Source: Bin80 sp026709335 (lineage in GTDB: Bacteria > Bacteroidota > Rhodothermia > Rhodothermales > Bin80). From it: DNA of 64,000 nucleotides. The notes under the pieces were generated by a model. That model did no database searches. It saw nothing but the letters and a program-made list of their open reading frames with translations, and had not been told where the DNA came from. Both the position numbers and the translations under genes were made by a program. Positions 9,521-17,828 of this stretch are shown piece by piece. Positions within the stretch are counted from its first letter, which is position 1, and each line of letters begins with the position of its first letter. The stretch is from the NCBI GenBank assembly GCA_965200825.1, contig OZ241385.1, forward strand, positions 620,001 to 684,000. The letters run 5' to 3'.

Positions 9521-9649
9521 AACTAGGCCAAGAAACTGAAGCGTGCCTAGAAAGAACCCGGTCGGGAGGATAATGATTTGCAGGGAGTCAATCACCCTGC
9601 TAGGGATGAGAGGTCGGATAAAGAGACAAGCCTTCAACACAGTCGCGAT

Positions 9650-9750
9650 CATTTCGCCCAGGTTCTATTTGATCGCGTCCAAGTACGATAAAGTACGCAA
9701 GATGTGGTCTTAACTATAGACAAACCTATGTCAGCTAACGCTCCATATCA
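9650..9750. repeat. downstream flank shared by two AAA+ copies (copy 1)
   Basis: Just downstream of the AAA+ gene ending at 9766, catttcgcccaggttctatt and the following bases match the block downstream of the next AAA+ gene (11007-11095). Similarity is best over the first 30 bases, then around gcaagat, and again at agctaacgctcc near 9733. The shared flank shows that the duplicated unit was larger than the coding sequence. Confidence 0.6.
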
Positions 9751-9765
9751 AAATTCTTCGGGAGA

Positions 9766-10905
9766 TTAGGACGCATCACTTCCATATTCCTCTTTTAACC
9801 ATGTATGCATGGAAGGAATGGGAATGGATAGGCCCTTTCGGCCTTTCTCTAAAATTCCTTTTTCAATAAAATCTTTAAGTAGATCCTCAGCTTTATCGTC
9901 GTCATACGTTTTTGCCAGTGAAGATATTATAGCAAGACGGGAGATAGGCTCTCCCAACGGGTTGTTAGAAATAGAACTTGCAAGGCACTGAAGTTGATCA
10001 CCGTAAAATTTGCCTATGCGTTGTCTATAGTACGCCTCACGTCTCTGTTTCCCCACTCTATAGACGACTTCAAGCCCCTCGGGGGTCATGCGTCCTTTGT
10101 CCTTCTGGATTTGTCTGGCTGCGGCATCTCCATAGGCAGTAATATGCTGAGGCCAGCCGTGCGTTTCTTGGGCAATCGCATCAATCCATGGAGTAGGATC
10201 CCTCTTGGCGTCTCCCTCTTTTATAATCCAATCATGGATCACCGCACGTTCAGAACCTTTGCTCAGCGCCCCCAATTCCACAAAACACCCTCCCTTGAAT
10301 CTCGAAACCCCCAAGTCACCGAATGACGCCTTTGACATCCCCAATCCCGCCGCGAGCAGAATGACTGGATGGGGCAATTCACCATTATGGATCCTGTTCA
10401 ATGTTGATGTCACCGCTAATTCATTCGGGGTATTGAAGAAGCGACCAATATACTGAGCTTCGTCAAGAATTAACAGTACCCCCCGCTTGGGGTTCATTTT
10501 TTCAAGAACATGGGATACGCTTGAATCCCCCGCAACTTCCTTGATGTGCTCTATTGATAACAACTTACTATCAACTTTCCTAGCCGTCTGCTTGCGAGAA
10601 ATGTAGGGCTTGCCAAGAGTCTGTGCCATATGGACAGGATTGTATAAATCATCAAAATTGATTTTAACAACATCCCAACGATTTTCCATGGCATCTATAG
10701 CCATTTCTTCCAGCAGGGCAGTCTTCCCCACCCCTGGTGCACCCTGAATCAGGAAGGTCGTGCCCCTGTCCGTCTGCACTGCATGCTCCAAAAGTTTTCC
10801 AAAGTTATCCAGGATTTTGGTACGCCCGTGAAAATATTCGGCAGGACCTCGGTCTTCAAGGAAATCTGGTACTTTGGAGGCATCGGGGCGTGGATATTCA
10901 GTCAT
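9766..10905 (-). CDS. AAA+ ATPase with winged-helix tail, paralogue 1
   Basis: A 379-residue P-loop ATPase of the AAA_16/archaeal-ATPase-like type. A conserved lead-in DRGPAEYFHGR precedes Walker A GAPGVGKT (residues 55-62) and Walker B VLLILDEAQ (143-151). The C-terminal 70 residues (LLKDFIEKGILEKG, IPIPSMHTWL) resemble a winged helix, as in ORC/Cdc6-like and STAND-type regulators. It is paralogous to the neighbour at 11141-12310 and closer still to the partial gene at 63480, with which it shares DSSVSxVLEKMNPK. No partner gene is fused or overlapping. Its function is unknown; initiator-like, regulatory or defence roles are possible. All nucleotide-binding motifs look intact. Confidence 0.85.
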   Translation of the reverse strand: MTEYPRPDASKVPDFLEDRGPAEYFHGRTKILDNFGKLLEHAVQTDRGTTFLIQGAPGVGKTALLEEMAIDAMENRWDVVKINFDDLYNPVHMAQTLGKPYISRKQTARKVDSKLLSIEHIKEVAGDSSVSHVLEKMNPKRGVLLILDEAQYIGRFFNTPNELAVTSTLNRIHNGELPHPVILLAAGLGMSKASFGDLGVSRFKGGCFVELGALSKGSERAVIHDWIIKEGDAKRDPTPWIDAIAQETHGWPQHITAYGDAAARQIQKDKGRMTPEGLEVVYRVGKQRREAYYRQRIGKFYGDQLQCLASSISNNPLGEPISRLAIISSLAKTYDDDKAEDLLKDFIEKGILEKGRKGLSIPIPSMHTWLKEEYGSDAS

Positions 10906-10947
10906 TACAACAAAGTGCTCTACTGGTTATTGGACAGTTCTGACATC

Positions 10948-10957
10948 CAAGTGTTCC
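10948..10957 (-). promoter_or_regulatory. shared upstream element of AAA+ genes (copy 1)
   Basis: On the minus strand GGAACACTTG lies about 43 bases before the ATG of paralogue 1. The same motif, with neighbouring similarity (CTGTCCAATAACC), occurs upstream of the other two AAA+ paralogues at 12352-12367 and 63459-63468. It may be part of a common promoter or simply duplicated flank. Confidence 0.45.
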
Positions 10958-11006
10958 AGTTTGCGGATTTGTAGATACCAGGAAAAGCCCCAAACGAAGG
11001 TGTACT

Positions 11007-11095
11007 CATTTCGCCTGAATTCTGTTTGATCGTATCCTAGTAACACGAAAAGGGCACAAGATTTGAAAATCTGGATTAGCTAATGTTCCAGATAA
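11007..11095. repeat. downstream flank shared by two AAA+ copies (copy 2)
   Basis: catttcgcctgaattctgtt and the bases after it are the counterpart of the block at 9650-9750, in the same orientation and at a comparable distance downstream of the second AAA+ stop codon. This supports tandem duplication of a unit of about 1.3 kb. Confidence 0.6.
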
Positions 11096-11140
11096 GGAGG
11101 CTTGAGGAAGCGGAAGTATGTTTGTCTATCGGGCTGATTT

Positions 11141-12310
11141 CTAACAATCCTGTAGTGCTGTCATTTGTTCTTTTGCTCGCTCAAGCTCAGAGCGCATCCA
11201 ATCATGCATAGACGGAATCGGAACAGAGTATAGAATTCCATCTGTCGAGATCACTCCTTTGTCTATTAATTTTTTGAACAAACTTTCTGCTTTATCCGAT
11301 TCATACTTCTTGATCAGGGGGGCTAATATCAGATCTTTTTTGAATCGCTTCCCCGACCTAATACTCGCGATCGCTTCATATAAACAGGCAATTTCATCTC
11401 CGTCAAAACCAGCTACGCGTTGTTTATAGTACTGCTTACGCCCCTCTTGTCCCAATTTTATGACGGCATTCAATCCTTGCGTCGTCATGATTCCGCCATT
11501 TTCTTTCAAGTGCTCTGCAGCATGTTTTGCATAAGAGTGGACGTGCCGGGGCCATTGGTGCGTTTCCTGTACAATCGCATCAATCCATGCAGTCGGATCT
11601 CTCTGAGCACATCCTTCTTTCGTGAGCCAGTCGTAAATCACCGCTCGCTCGGATTCTCTGCTTAAGGCTCCTAATTCCACAAAACAGCCTTCTGCGAATC
11701 TGGAGATTCCCAGGAATCCAAAGGCGTCCAGCGTGGTTCCTAATCCAGCTGCGAGCAGCACAACAGGTCTGCCTAATTCACCATTATGAATGGCTTGAAG
11801 CACGTTGGTTGCAACGCTCTTCAATTCGAGGGTGGGGGGCGCGTTGGTCGTTCCTATTGTTTGAGCTTCATCCAACTGTAGGAGCAGTGGCTTCTTTCCG
11901 CTACCCAGTATACTTAAAGTTGTTTCCTGCGCCCATTCTGCCCTGACTCTTACTGGAGCCATTTGTATACCAATTCCTCCGGTCCCCGAAAATTTAGCCC
12001 TGATATTCTGTCCGAGAGATTTTCGCAATTCACTCGGCGCCCAAAGAGCCTGTGGATATATTTTCTTTTTGGTGGTTTCCCATCCGTTCGCTAGGGCCAG
12101 CTTTTCACATTCATAAAGCAGGGCAGTTTTTCCTGATCCCGGTGCGCCTTGGATCAGGAAAACTGTTCCATCCTTCTCCTCCGCTGCAAGCTTTAATTGT
12201 TTGGCAAAGTCTCGGAGAATACGTCTTCGTCCATGAAAATATGGAGTAGGGCCGCGGTCATGCGTTGATTTGGTTAAAAAAGTAGCAGAGGGAATCTGAG
12301 GCTTTGGCAT
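11141..12310 (-). CDS. AAA+ ATPase with winged-helix tail, paralogue 2
   Basis: A 389-residue paralogue of the preceding gene. The start at 12310 (MPKPQIPSAT) is preferred over an in-frame ATG at 12388 because it gives an N-terminus of similar length to paralogue 1, ending in DRGPTPYFHGRR. Walker A is GAPGSGKTALL and Walker B is PLLLQLDEAQ. The conserved block GLGTTLDAFGFLGISRF and the terminal IPIPSMHDWM match the other copies. The region between Walker A and Walker B is the most divergent, which may reflect a different partner or ligand. Function is unknown. Confidence 0.85.
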   Translation of the reverse strand: MPKPQIPSATFLTKSTHDRGPTPYFHGRRRILRDFAKQLKLAAEEKDGTVFLIQGAPGSGKTALLYECEKLALANGWETTKKKIYPQALWAPSELRKSLGQNIRAKFSGTGGIGIQMAPVRVRAEWAQETTLSILGSGKKPLLLQLDEAQTIGTTNAPPTLELKSVATNVLQAIHNGELGRPVVLLAAGLGTTLDAFGFLGISRFAEGCFVELGALSRESERAVIYDWLTKEGCAQRDPTAWIDAIVQETHQWPRHVHSYAKHAAEHLKENGGIMTTQGLNAVIKLGQEGRKQYYKQRVAGFDGDEIACLYEAIASIRSGKRFKKDLILAPLIKKYESDKAESLFKKLIDKGVISTDGILYSVPIPSMHDWMRSELERAKEQMTALQDC

Positions 12311-12351
12311 AGTACAGATTTGAAGCCTTTCTATGGTAATTAGACAGGATA

Positions 12352-12367
12352 CAAGGGTGATGGTTCC
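12352..12367 (-). promoter_or_regulatory. shared upstream element of AAA+ genes (copy 2)
   Basis: On the minus strand GGAACCATCACCCTTG, about 40 bases before the preferred ATG, matches the GGAACxCTTG motif of the other paralogues with a 6-base insertion. CTGTCTAATTACC follows, as in copy 1. Confidence 0.4.
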
Positions 12368-12571
12368 GAAGGTCAAAGGAGCATCCAATGCAAAGACGAA
12401 ATTTTCTTCAGATATACATCAAGAGTAAAAACTTATTCATGCGTCACAATTCTATTCTGAATCAGCGAAAGACGTGTAGAATTTGCGTATGGATCCATGT
12501 ATTTGGTTGAGAAGGCGGGCAGTGTTATTTTGGGCTCTATGAATTTCATAACTTCATGTCAGATCTTTACT

Positions 12572-13246
12572 ATGCGTAGGACATTTTTTATACTGTTTCT
12601 TTTTCTGATGACCTTGCATCTTGCTCAGGCGCAAACTCGAGTCATTTTTCTGGGGGACTCCATTACGGAGGCGGGTGCAAACCCGGATGGGTATGTCACT
12701 CTGGTTGCAGATTCAATGCAGGCCCTAGAGATCGATATCGCTGTGATGGGAGCAGGAATCAGTGGTAACAAGGTTCCCGATCTTTTGGAACGATTAGATC
12801 AGGATGTCTTAAGCCATACACCAACACATGTGGTGATTTACATCGGAATCAATGATGTTTGGCATCATTTTGAGTTTGATCATGTTATGGGCACTGATTC
12901 AGTCACGTTTCAGGAGGGACTGAGAGAATTGATTGATCGTATTGAACAGGTTGATGCTACCGTTTTACTATGCACCCCCAGTGTGATCGGAGAGGATACA
13001 GAAAGTGATGCTGCGGCGAATCAGCGTCTTTCCGAATATGCACAGCTGATCCGGAATGTAGCAAAAGAAAAAAGGGTTCATCTCTGCGACCTCCGAGCTG
13101 CATTTGAAGCCTATCTCACGGAGCAAAACAGCGACAGGCTCTATGAGGGAGTATTAACAACGGATGGAGTTCATCTCAATGCGAAAGGAAATCGTTTTGT
13201 GGCTGATTTCATGATCCGAGAACTTCGGGAAGTTCTCGGCATCTAA
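12572..13246 (+). CDS. secreted SGNH/GDSL hydrolase
   Basis: A 224-residue esterase/lipase-type protein. The start at 12572 gives a clean signal peptide (MRRTFFILFLFLMTLHLAQA); an in-frame start at 12497 would add 25 residues with no obvious role. Block I is FLGDSITEAG with the nucleophile Ser, block III is GINDVW, and block V is DGVHLNAKG with the catalytic Asp and His. The exact substrate is unknown; members of this group deacylate sugars or lipids outside the cytoplasm. It stands alone, divergent from the AAA+ genes and convergent with larA. Confidence 0.87.
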   Translation: MRRTFFILFLFLMTLHLAQAQTRVIFLGDSITEAGANPDGYVTLVADSMQALEIDIAVMGAGISGNKVPDLLERLDQDVLSHTPTHVVIYIGINDVWHHFEFDHVMGTDSVTFQEGLRELIDRIEQVDATVLLCTPSVIGEDTESDAAANQRLSEYAQLIRNVAKEKRVHLCDLRAAFEAYLTEQNSDRLYEGVLTTDGVHLNAKGNRFVADFMIRELREVLGI

Positions 13247-13333
13247 TTTATTCAAGTCGACTTTATCGGTCCAGTGAGCGGCAGCAGATGCTCCAACCAT
13301 GCCATGGTATATCAACTTCGCTATGATCAAGGT

Positions 13334-14638
13334 TTAGTCTACGTATGGAATTGTCAAAGGCCCTTCCGGTAGTATAGCAATCGGTGTTTCAGGATTTTTG
13401 AGTCGGATTAATTCGGCTTTAATCGCGTCACGCACATTGTCAATCGGGGTTAAGTGTGCTTTTTGGACCAAAGCAGGATCCAATTCGCTAAACAGATGGA
13501 TACGGCAATGCTGCAAAATCTGCAACAGTTTTTGTGTTTGCCATTGATCAGGTTCACGAAAATCGGGGTCACGAATCGCACTCCAGGCTTGATCAGGGCT
13601 TGCCCATCGAAGTACTTGATTCTTGAATGCACCATGTTCGGGAAATCCGTCGTTGCATCTGGCCGCTGTGATAATCAGCCCGTCTCTTGCTGTAATTGAA
13701 TGAGCTGCAGACATTCCCTTGACACTCTGATACAAATTCAGATCAAGCGGATAACCACTGTTGGTAGTCACGACAATCGGGAATTCTCTTTCGACCTTAA
13801 CCATTGCCGTGTCCTTGGAAAATGCACATCCAGCTTCGTGGGCAGCTGTTATATCCCCACAGAAATACCCTGTAATTTGACGGTCAGTATTCAGGGTTAC
13901 ATTAACCAGAAAATCAATTGGCAGTAATCTGCCTGCTGAGCGGACATGATTTTGGGTTGGATTTTCTTCCAGAATGCCCCATGTGCTTTTCGGATGCGCA
14001 ATATTTGCAAACCCATGATATGTTTGGATTGCGTTTAGGTCAGCAATTCCGGGAAATACCGCCTTGTATCCTCCACTGAATCCCGCCATGAAATGAGGCT
14101 CAATAAATCCCATGAGGATTCGACGATCTGCGTTTACATATTCAGCGGTATAGAAAACGTCGTATCCATATTGGCTACGTCCCGCTCTAATCAAAGAACT
14201 AGAATTTCGGGCATCATGATTAACAATTCGATATTTGGCCACGATTTGTGGGCCGACCATTCTAAGTAGCTCTTCGTGTGTATTGCCACGATGTGCACCG
14301 GTCCCGACAATTATGGTGACATTTTCAGGTTGAAGCTCGCTGAGCTCTTCAAAGAGCCATGGCAAGAGCCGATCACTGGGAAGCGCCCGCGTGATATCAG
14401 GAATTACAACGGCAACGGTTTCGTCGGGAGAGACTAGTTTCCGAAGAGGGGGTGAATTGTAGGGATTGCGGACAGATTCAATGAATGTCTCATGCTCATC
14501 CGGCAAGCCTCTGAGGTAGCGCGGGCGGAGAACTGTTGCATTAAATCCATCAAGATTCAGTGAAAGGCCCTGTGATCCGTAATCAAGTTGGACGTCAGAC
14601 GGGTTTCGAGCATGGGGTTTAGATGTAATGCTACCCAT
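13334..14638 (-). CDS. larA: LarA-type nickel-dependent racemase family protein
   Basis: A 434-residue DUF2088/LarA-family protein. The motif TGAHRGN holds a His equivalent to an active-site residue, and EPHFMAGFSGGYK carries a His and the Lys that binds the nickel-pincer nucleotide in characterised LarA. VFPGIADL and a downstream H-containing stretch also match the family. LarA-type enzymes racemise or epimerise 2-hydroxy acids such as lactate. The cofactor-building genes larB, larC and larE are not in the window. It is the last gene of a likely four-gene minus-strand operon with hemW and two DUF192 genes. Its substrate may not be lactate. Confidence 0.8.
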   Translation of the reverse strand: MGSITSKPHARNPSDVQLDYGSQGLSLNLDGFNATVLRPRYLRGLPDEHETFIESVRNPYNSPPLRKLVSPDETVAVVIPDITRALPSDRLLPWLFEELSELQPENVTIIVGTGAHRGNTHEELLRMVGPQIVAKYRIVNHDARNSSSLIRAGRSQYGYDVFYTAEYVNADRRILMGFIEPHFMAGFSGGYKAVFPGIADLNAIQTYHGFANIAHPKSTWGILEENPTQNHVRSAGRLLPIDFLVNVTLNTDRQITGYFCGDITAAHEAGCAFSKDTAMVKVEREFPIVVTTNSGYPLDLNLYQSVKGMSAAHSITARDGLIITAARCNDGFPEHGAFKNQVLRWASPDQAWSAIRDPDFREPDQWQTQKLLQILQHCRIHLFSELDPALVQKAHLTPIDNVRDAIKAELIRLKNPETPIAILPEGPLTIPYVD

Positions 14639-14678
14639 AAGGTTTTCGGGACTGCAGTCTTAAAATCAGGGTTGCAGG

Positions 14679-15155
14679 TCAATGACGAACCCAGCGAACC
14701 TGATCCCCCACTACAATTCCTTTTGTATCTGCAAACCCACCTGGAACCTCCAGTACGAATTTTGCAGGTGCGTTACTTACGATTGCCTCGTCTGAATAGG
14801 GTTTTGCATATTTGGAGATATCAACAATCGTTGAGTCATTCGAAATAAAGAATAGGTCAAGGGATAAAGGCGTATTGCTCATCCAGAATTGGCGAAACTC
14901 CTGATGATCAAACAAGAACAACATTCCCGACTCAGGGGGGAAAGATGTGCGCTGCATCATGCCTCTCTCCCGGAGGGAGTCGGTATCTGCAATCTCAATA
15001 TTCAGTGAAAGGACAGGCTCGTCCATTCGAACAAAGTCAAGTGAGCCATCAACCCTGAATGGGATCTCCGGTGTCGCCGGAGATGGATCCGGTGTGTTTT
15101 GGCAGGAAGCTACCAGGATACTGAAAAGAAGAAGCGAAGCAAAGCAATATCTCAT
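14679..15155 (-). CDS. DUF192 lipoprotein, copy A
   Basis: A 158-residue lipoprotein (signal peptide, lipobox VASC) with one DUF192 domain: RERGMMQRTSFPPESGMLF, FWMSNTPLSLDLFFI and VLEVPGGFADTKGI. The family is small, periplasmic or membrane-anchored, and of unknown function. Its start overlaps the end of the upstream DUF192 gene by 4 bases, so translation is probably coupled. The two are ancient tandem duplicates. Confidence 0.85.
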   Translation of the reverse strand: MRYCFASLLLFSILVASCQNTPDPSPATPEIPFRVDGSLDFVRMDEPVLSLNIEIADTDSLRERGMMQRTSFPPESGMLFLFDHQEFRQFWMSNTPLSLDLFFISNDSTIVDISKYAKPYSDEAIVSNAPAKFVLEVPGGFADTKGIVVGDQVRWVRH

Positions 15156-15634
15156 TGGACGTCAGATGTTTTTCGCCATCGAATCTGTGTTGACGTATCG
15201 ATCCCAAATCGGTCACTGAAGCCTCCTCGCACTTCAACAACATATTGGGCAAGATCTGTTGAGCGGATAAATTCACGAGACAAAGGCGTTGTTTTTTTTG
15301 CAATGTTCACAATCCCGGAATCTGCTCCTACAAAGATGATATCTAGTGGGAGAGGTGTATTAGCCATCCAGAAGCTGAGGGAATCCGGAGCTGGAAATAC
15401 AAATAACATGCCTTGGCTGAGCGAGAGTTGTCGGCGGTGCATCAATCCTTGTGCCCGGGATTGCTCATCCTCTGCAAATTCAACCTCAATCGTACGAATG
15501 ATCTCTCCATTTTCGCTCACAAAGTCAAGTTGCCCAACTGCAAGTTCTTCAGGTTCATCTGAACATCCCTGTAACAAAATCAGGGCGATGAACATGATTA
15601 GTATTCGTTTCATAGGGATAAAGAAAAAATGCAA
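15152..15634 (-). CDS. DUF192 lipoprotein, copy B
   Basis: A 160-residue lipoprotein with lipobox LLQGC and the same DUF192 motifs (RAQGLMHRRQLSLSQGMLF, FWMANTPLPLDIIFV, VVEVRGGFSDRFGI). It starts 30 bases after the hemW stop codon and overlaps the next DUF192 gene. The pair is clearly homologous but not recently duplicated. Function is unknown. Confidence 0.85.
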   Translation of the reverse strand: MHFFFIPMKRILIMFIALILLQGCSDEPEELAVGQLDFVSENGEIIRTIEVEFAEDEQSRAQGLMHRRQLSLSQGMLFVFPAPDSLSFWMANTPLPLDIIFVGADSGIVNIAKKTTPLSREFIRSTDLAQYVVEVRGGFSDRFGIDTSTQIRWRKTSDVQ

Positions 15635-15664
15635 CCAACTTCAACCGGATCGTACATGGCCGGT

Positions 15665-16825
15665 TCAGTCCGGCCATAACTGTCTAGTAAGGTGATCGCA
15701 GATATGCATACCTTTTGGGGTAAGGCGTATACTTGATCCGTGCCATGTAATTAGACCATTGGATTCCATGGTGTCAAGCTCTTTTCGTTTATGCCTGGAC
15801 AGGCTAAATCCATAAGTGCTCTGCAGGTTTTGTAGATCAAGTCCTTCGGATGTACGGAGTGCGAGCATGATTTTTTCTCGAGTAAGATCCTGAATCGAAA
15901 GACGTTCCTTGAAATGAATAGGGGATTTTCCCGCGGTTACTAATTCAGAATACGTACGCAGGTTACGGATATTTTCCCAACGGAGTGCTTGGCCGTTCTG
16001 CCACAGGAATGAATGAGCGCTGGGACCGACTCCGAAATAATTCATATGATGCCAGTAACGCGTATTATGCCGTGAACGCTGCCCCGGACGGGCAAAACTT
16101 GAAATTTCATAATGCTCAAAACCTGCGTCATTAAGTATTTCTGTGGCACGCTGAAACTGATCTCGTGTTCGCGAATCAGAAGCCGGCGTGACCTTTCCTC
16201 TATCAACCTGTTTATGGAGTGGAGTATTAGGTTCAATCGTTAAGCTGTATGTGGAGATATGGGGAACCCCTGTTTCAATTGCGTGATGCAAATTCTTCTC
16301 CCAGTCAGACATGGGGGAATTTGGAACTCCAAAGATCAAATCGAGGGACCAGCTGGTAAATCCAGTTGAACGAATCAGGTTACACGCGTGGAATGCCTGA
16401 TCGGAGTTGTGGCATCGATTCATGAACGTTAAATCCCTGTCCATGAAAGATTGCACGCCAAGGCTGATTCTGGTGATTCCGATTTTCAAAAGGATTTCCA
16501 GGCTATCAGCGCAAATATCTTCGGGATTTGCTTCCAGCGTAAGCTCACATACCTGGTCCAGTTCAAAACATGCATGAATGCTCGACAGAATTTTGTGGAT
16601 TGCATGTGAATGTAGGCGTGAAGGCGTTCCCCCGCCAAAGTACACGGTGGATAGTGATTGGTTGGGATGATTCCGGGCTACCTGTCTTATTTCAAGGCAA
16701 AGTGCATCGACAAATTCGCTATGTCCATGCTTTGATGTTACGAAGAAAAAGTCACAATAAGAGCAGCGTTGCGTACAGAAAGGAATGTGTATGTACAAGG
16801 AGGCATCCTGTCGCTCTTGGCCCAT
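15665..16825 (-). CDS. hemW: radical SAM protein HemW
   Basis: A 386-residue radical-SAM protein. The cluster motif is C17-x3-C21-x2-C24 within IPFCTQRCSYCDF, followed by YFGGGTPS and the HemN-type C-terminal domain. The IPFC context and the cytosolic length fit HemW, the haem chaperone often misnamed coproporphyrinogen III oxidase, rather than true HemN. It heads the hemW-DUF192-DUF192-larA series. Confidence 0.85.
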   Translation of the reverse strand: MGQERQDASLYIHIPFCTQRCSYCDFFFVTSKHGHSEFVDALCLEIRQVARNHPNQSLSTVYFGGGTPSRLHSHAIHKILSSIHACFELDQVCELTLEANPEDICADSLEILLKIGITRISLGVQSFMDRDLTFMNRCHNSDQAFHACNLIRSTGFTSWSLDLIFGVPNSPMSDWEKNLHHAIETGVPHISTYSLTIEPNTPLHKQVDRGKVTPASDSRTRDQFQRATEILNDAGFEHYEISSFARPGQRSRHNTRYWHHMNYFGVGPSAHSFLWQNGQALRWENIRNLRTYSELVTAGKSPIHFKERLSIQDLTREKIMLALRTSEGLDLQNLQSTYGFSLSRHKRKELDTMESNGLITWHGSSIRLTPKGMHICDHLTRQLWPD

Positions 16826-17059
16826 AGAATTATTTAAAAAAACATCGTTCTTGGTGTGATGAATCTGGAAGAAATTTTTATTTCAAGTCCGATACTTGAC
16901 TGAATACTTAAAATCTTCAATTTCTTTCTCCAAATCTTGGAGGGCTCGGTTTGCCTGAAACCTTCCTTTGATACGCTGACCTTTTCCCTGACGGCTACAG
17001 ATCAAAAAAAGAGTCTCCTGTATACACTGGGTGAACACAATAAAATCAGAGAGATTCCG

Positions 17060-17578
17060 TTACAGAATAACTCCGAAACGAAGAGGCAGCTGTACCTCAA
17101 CCGACGAACGAACGATAATCAGGGCAGGAGTAATCTCGAGATACAATGAGGTGGCTTGGAGTGAAAATACCCAGCCCGTGCCGGCATGGAGTGACGGCCC
17201 AGAATCGTGGGACTCGGCTGTCCCGCCCAAGGGAATGTTCCCACCAAGCCCCATGATGAGGTAAGGCGATTGTACGTTTGCGGCATTTAGAGTGACAATT
17301 GCCGAGATTTGTGGGTGGAAAAAGTAGGCTGCCTCATCCCTTCCTTTGAAGATATAGTTAATGAAATTGGCACTGGTAGAAATTGAAAGATCTTGGTTGA
17401 CGATCCAAGCAAGGCGAGTATCTATACCAATGCCAACCGCCTGATCGGTTGTGCCTCCTACGATACTTAGTCCAAATCCAAGTCTAGGTGTAAACGATTG
17501 GGCTTGAACATAGAGATTCGGGATCACCGACAGGAAAATGATAGAAAAGATCAATGTTTTTCCAGAACTCAATCGCAT
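17060..17578 (-). CDS. small outer-membrane beta-barrel-like protein
   Basis: A 172-residue exported protein with a signal peptide ending near VQAQS. The mature part alternates aromatic and hydrophobic residues with short turns (RLGFGLSIVGG, YLIMGLGGNIPLGG) and ends in LRFGVIL, typical of small outer-membrane barrels. No specific family is recognised. It is divergent from the acyl-CoA dehydrogenase gene, and a long hairpin lies between them. Confidence 0.65.
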   Translation of the reverse strand: MRLSSGKTLIFSIIFLSVIPNLYVQAQSFTPRLGFGLSIVGGTTDQAVGIGIDTRLAWIVNQDLSISTSANFINYIFKGRDEAAYFFHPQISAIVTLNAANVQSPYLIMGLGGNIPLGGTAESHDSGPSLHAGTGWVFSLQATSLYLEITPALIIVRSSVEVQLPLRFGVIL

Positions 17579-17633
17579 CGCAGTAGTGCAAGTATAAGTA
17601 CTAGGACGTCAAACCAAGAAAGCCGTCATATGT

Positions 17634-17672
17634 TGCGAATATTGTTTTGCCGCCAGAAAACAATATTTCGCA
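17634..17672. promoter_or_regulatory. long inverted repeat in a divergent intergenic region
   Basis: The left arm at 17634-17648 (tgcgaatattgtttt) pairs with the right arm at 17657-17672 (aaaacaatatttcgca), with one single-base bulge and an 8-base loop. The inner 11 bp pair perfectly. It sits between the minus-strand barrel gene (start 17578) and the plus-strand dehydrogenase gene (start 17829), so it suits a shared operator. It could also be a miniature repeat. There is no convincing T tract. Confidence 0.6.
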
Positions 17673-17828
17673 GATTGGATTTCATGATAACGATATGATC
17701 ATGTTAATGCAACGGCATCATAGCCCTAAATCTGAGTCAGATGGGTTCAGGCTGTAGCGAAAGCTACAACGATGACAGGAGGATTATCATAGCATAGCAC
17801 ACAAGTAATCACAGGATCTATTAAAATT

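Noticed and set aside
15099..15695. 198-codon plus-strand frame opposite the DUF192 genes
   Set aside because: It is antisense to two well-supported lipoprotein genes and rich in Ser and Arg, as expected of a shadow.
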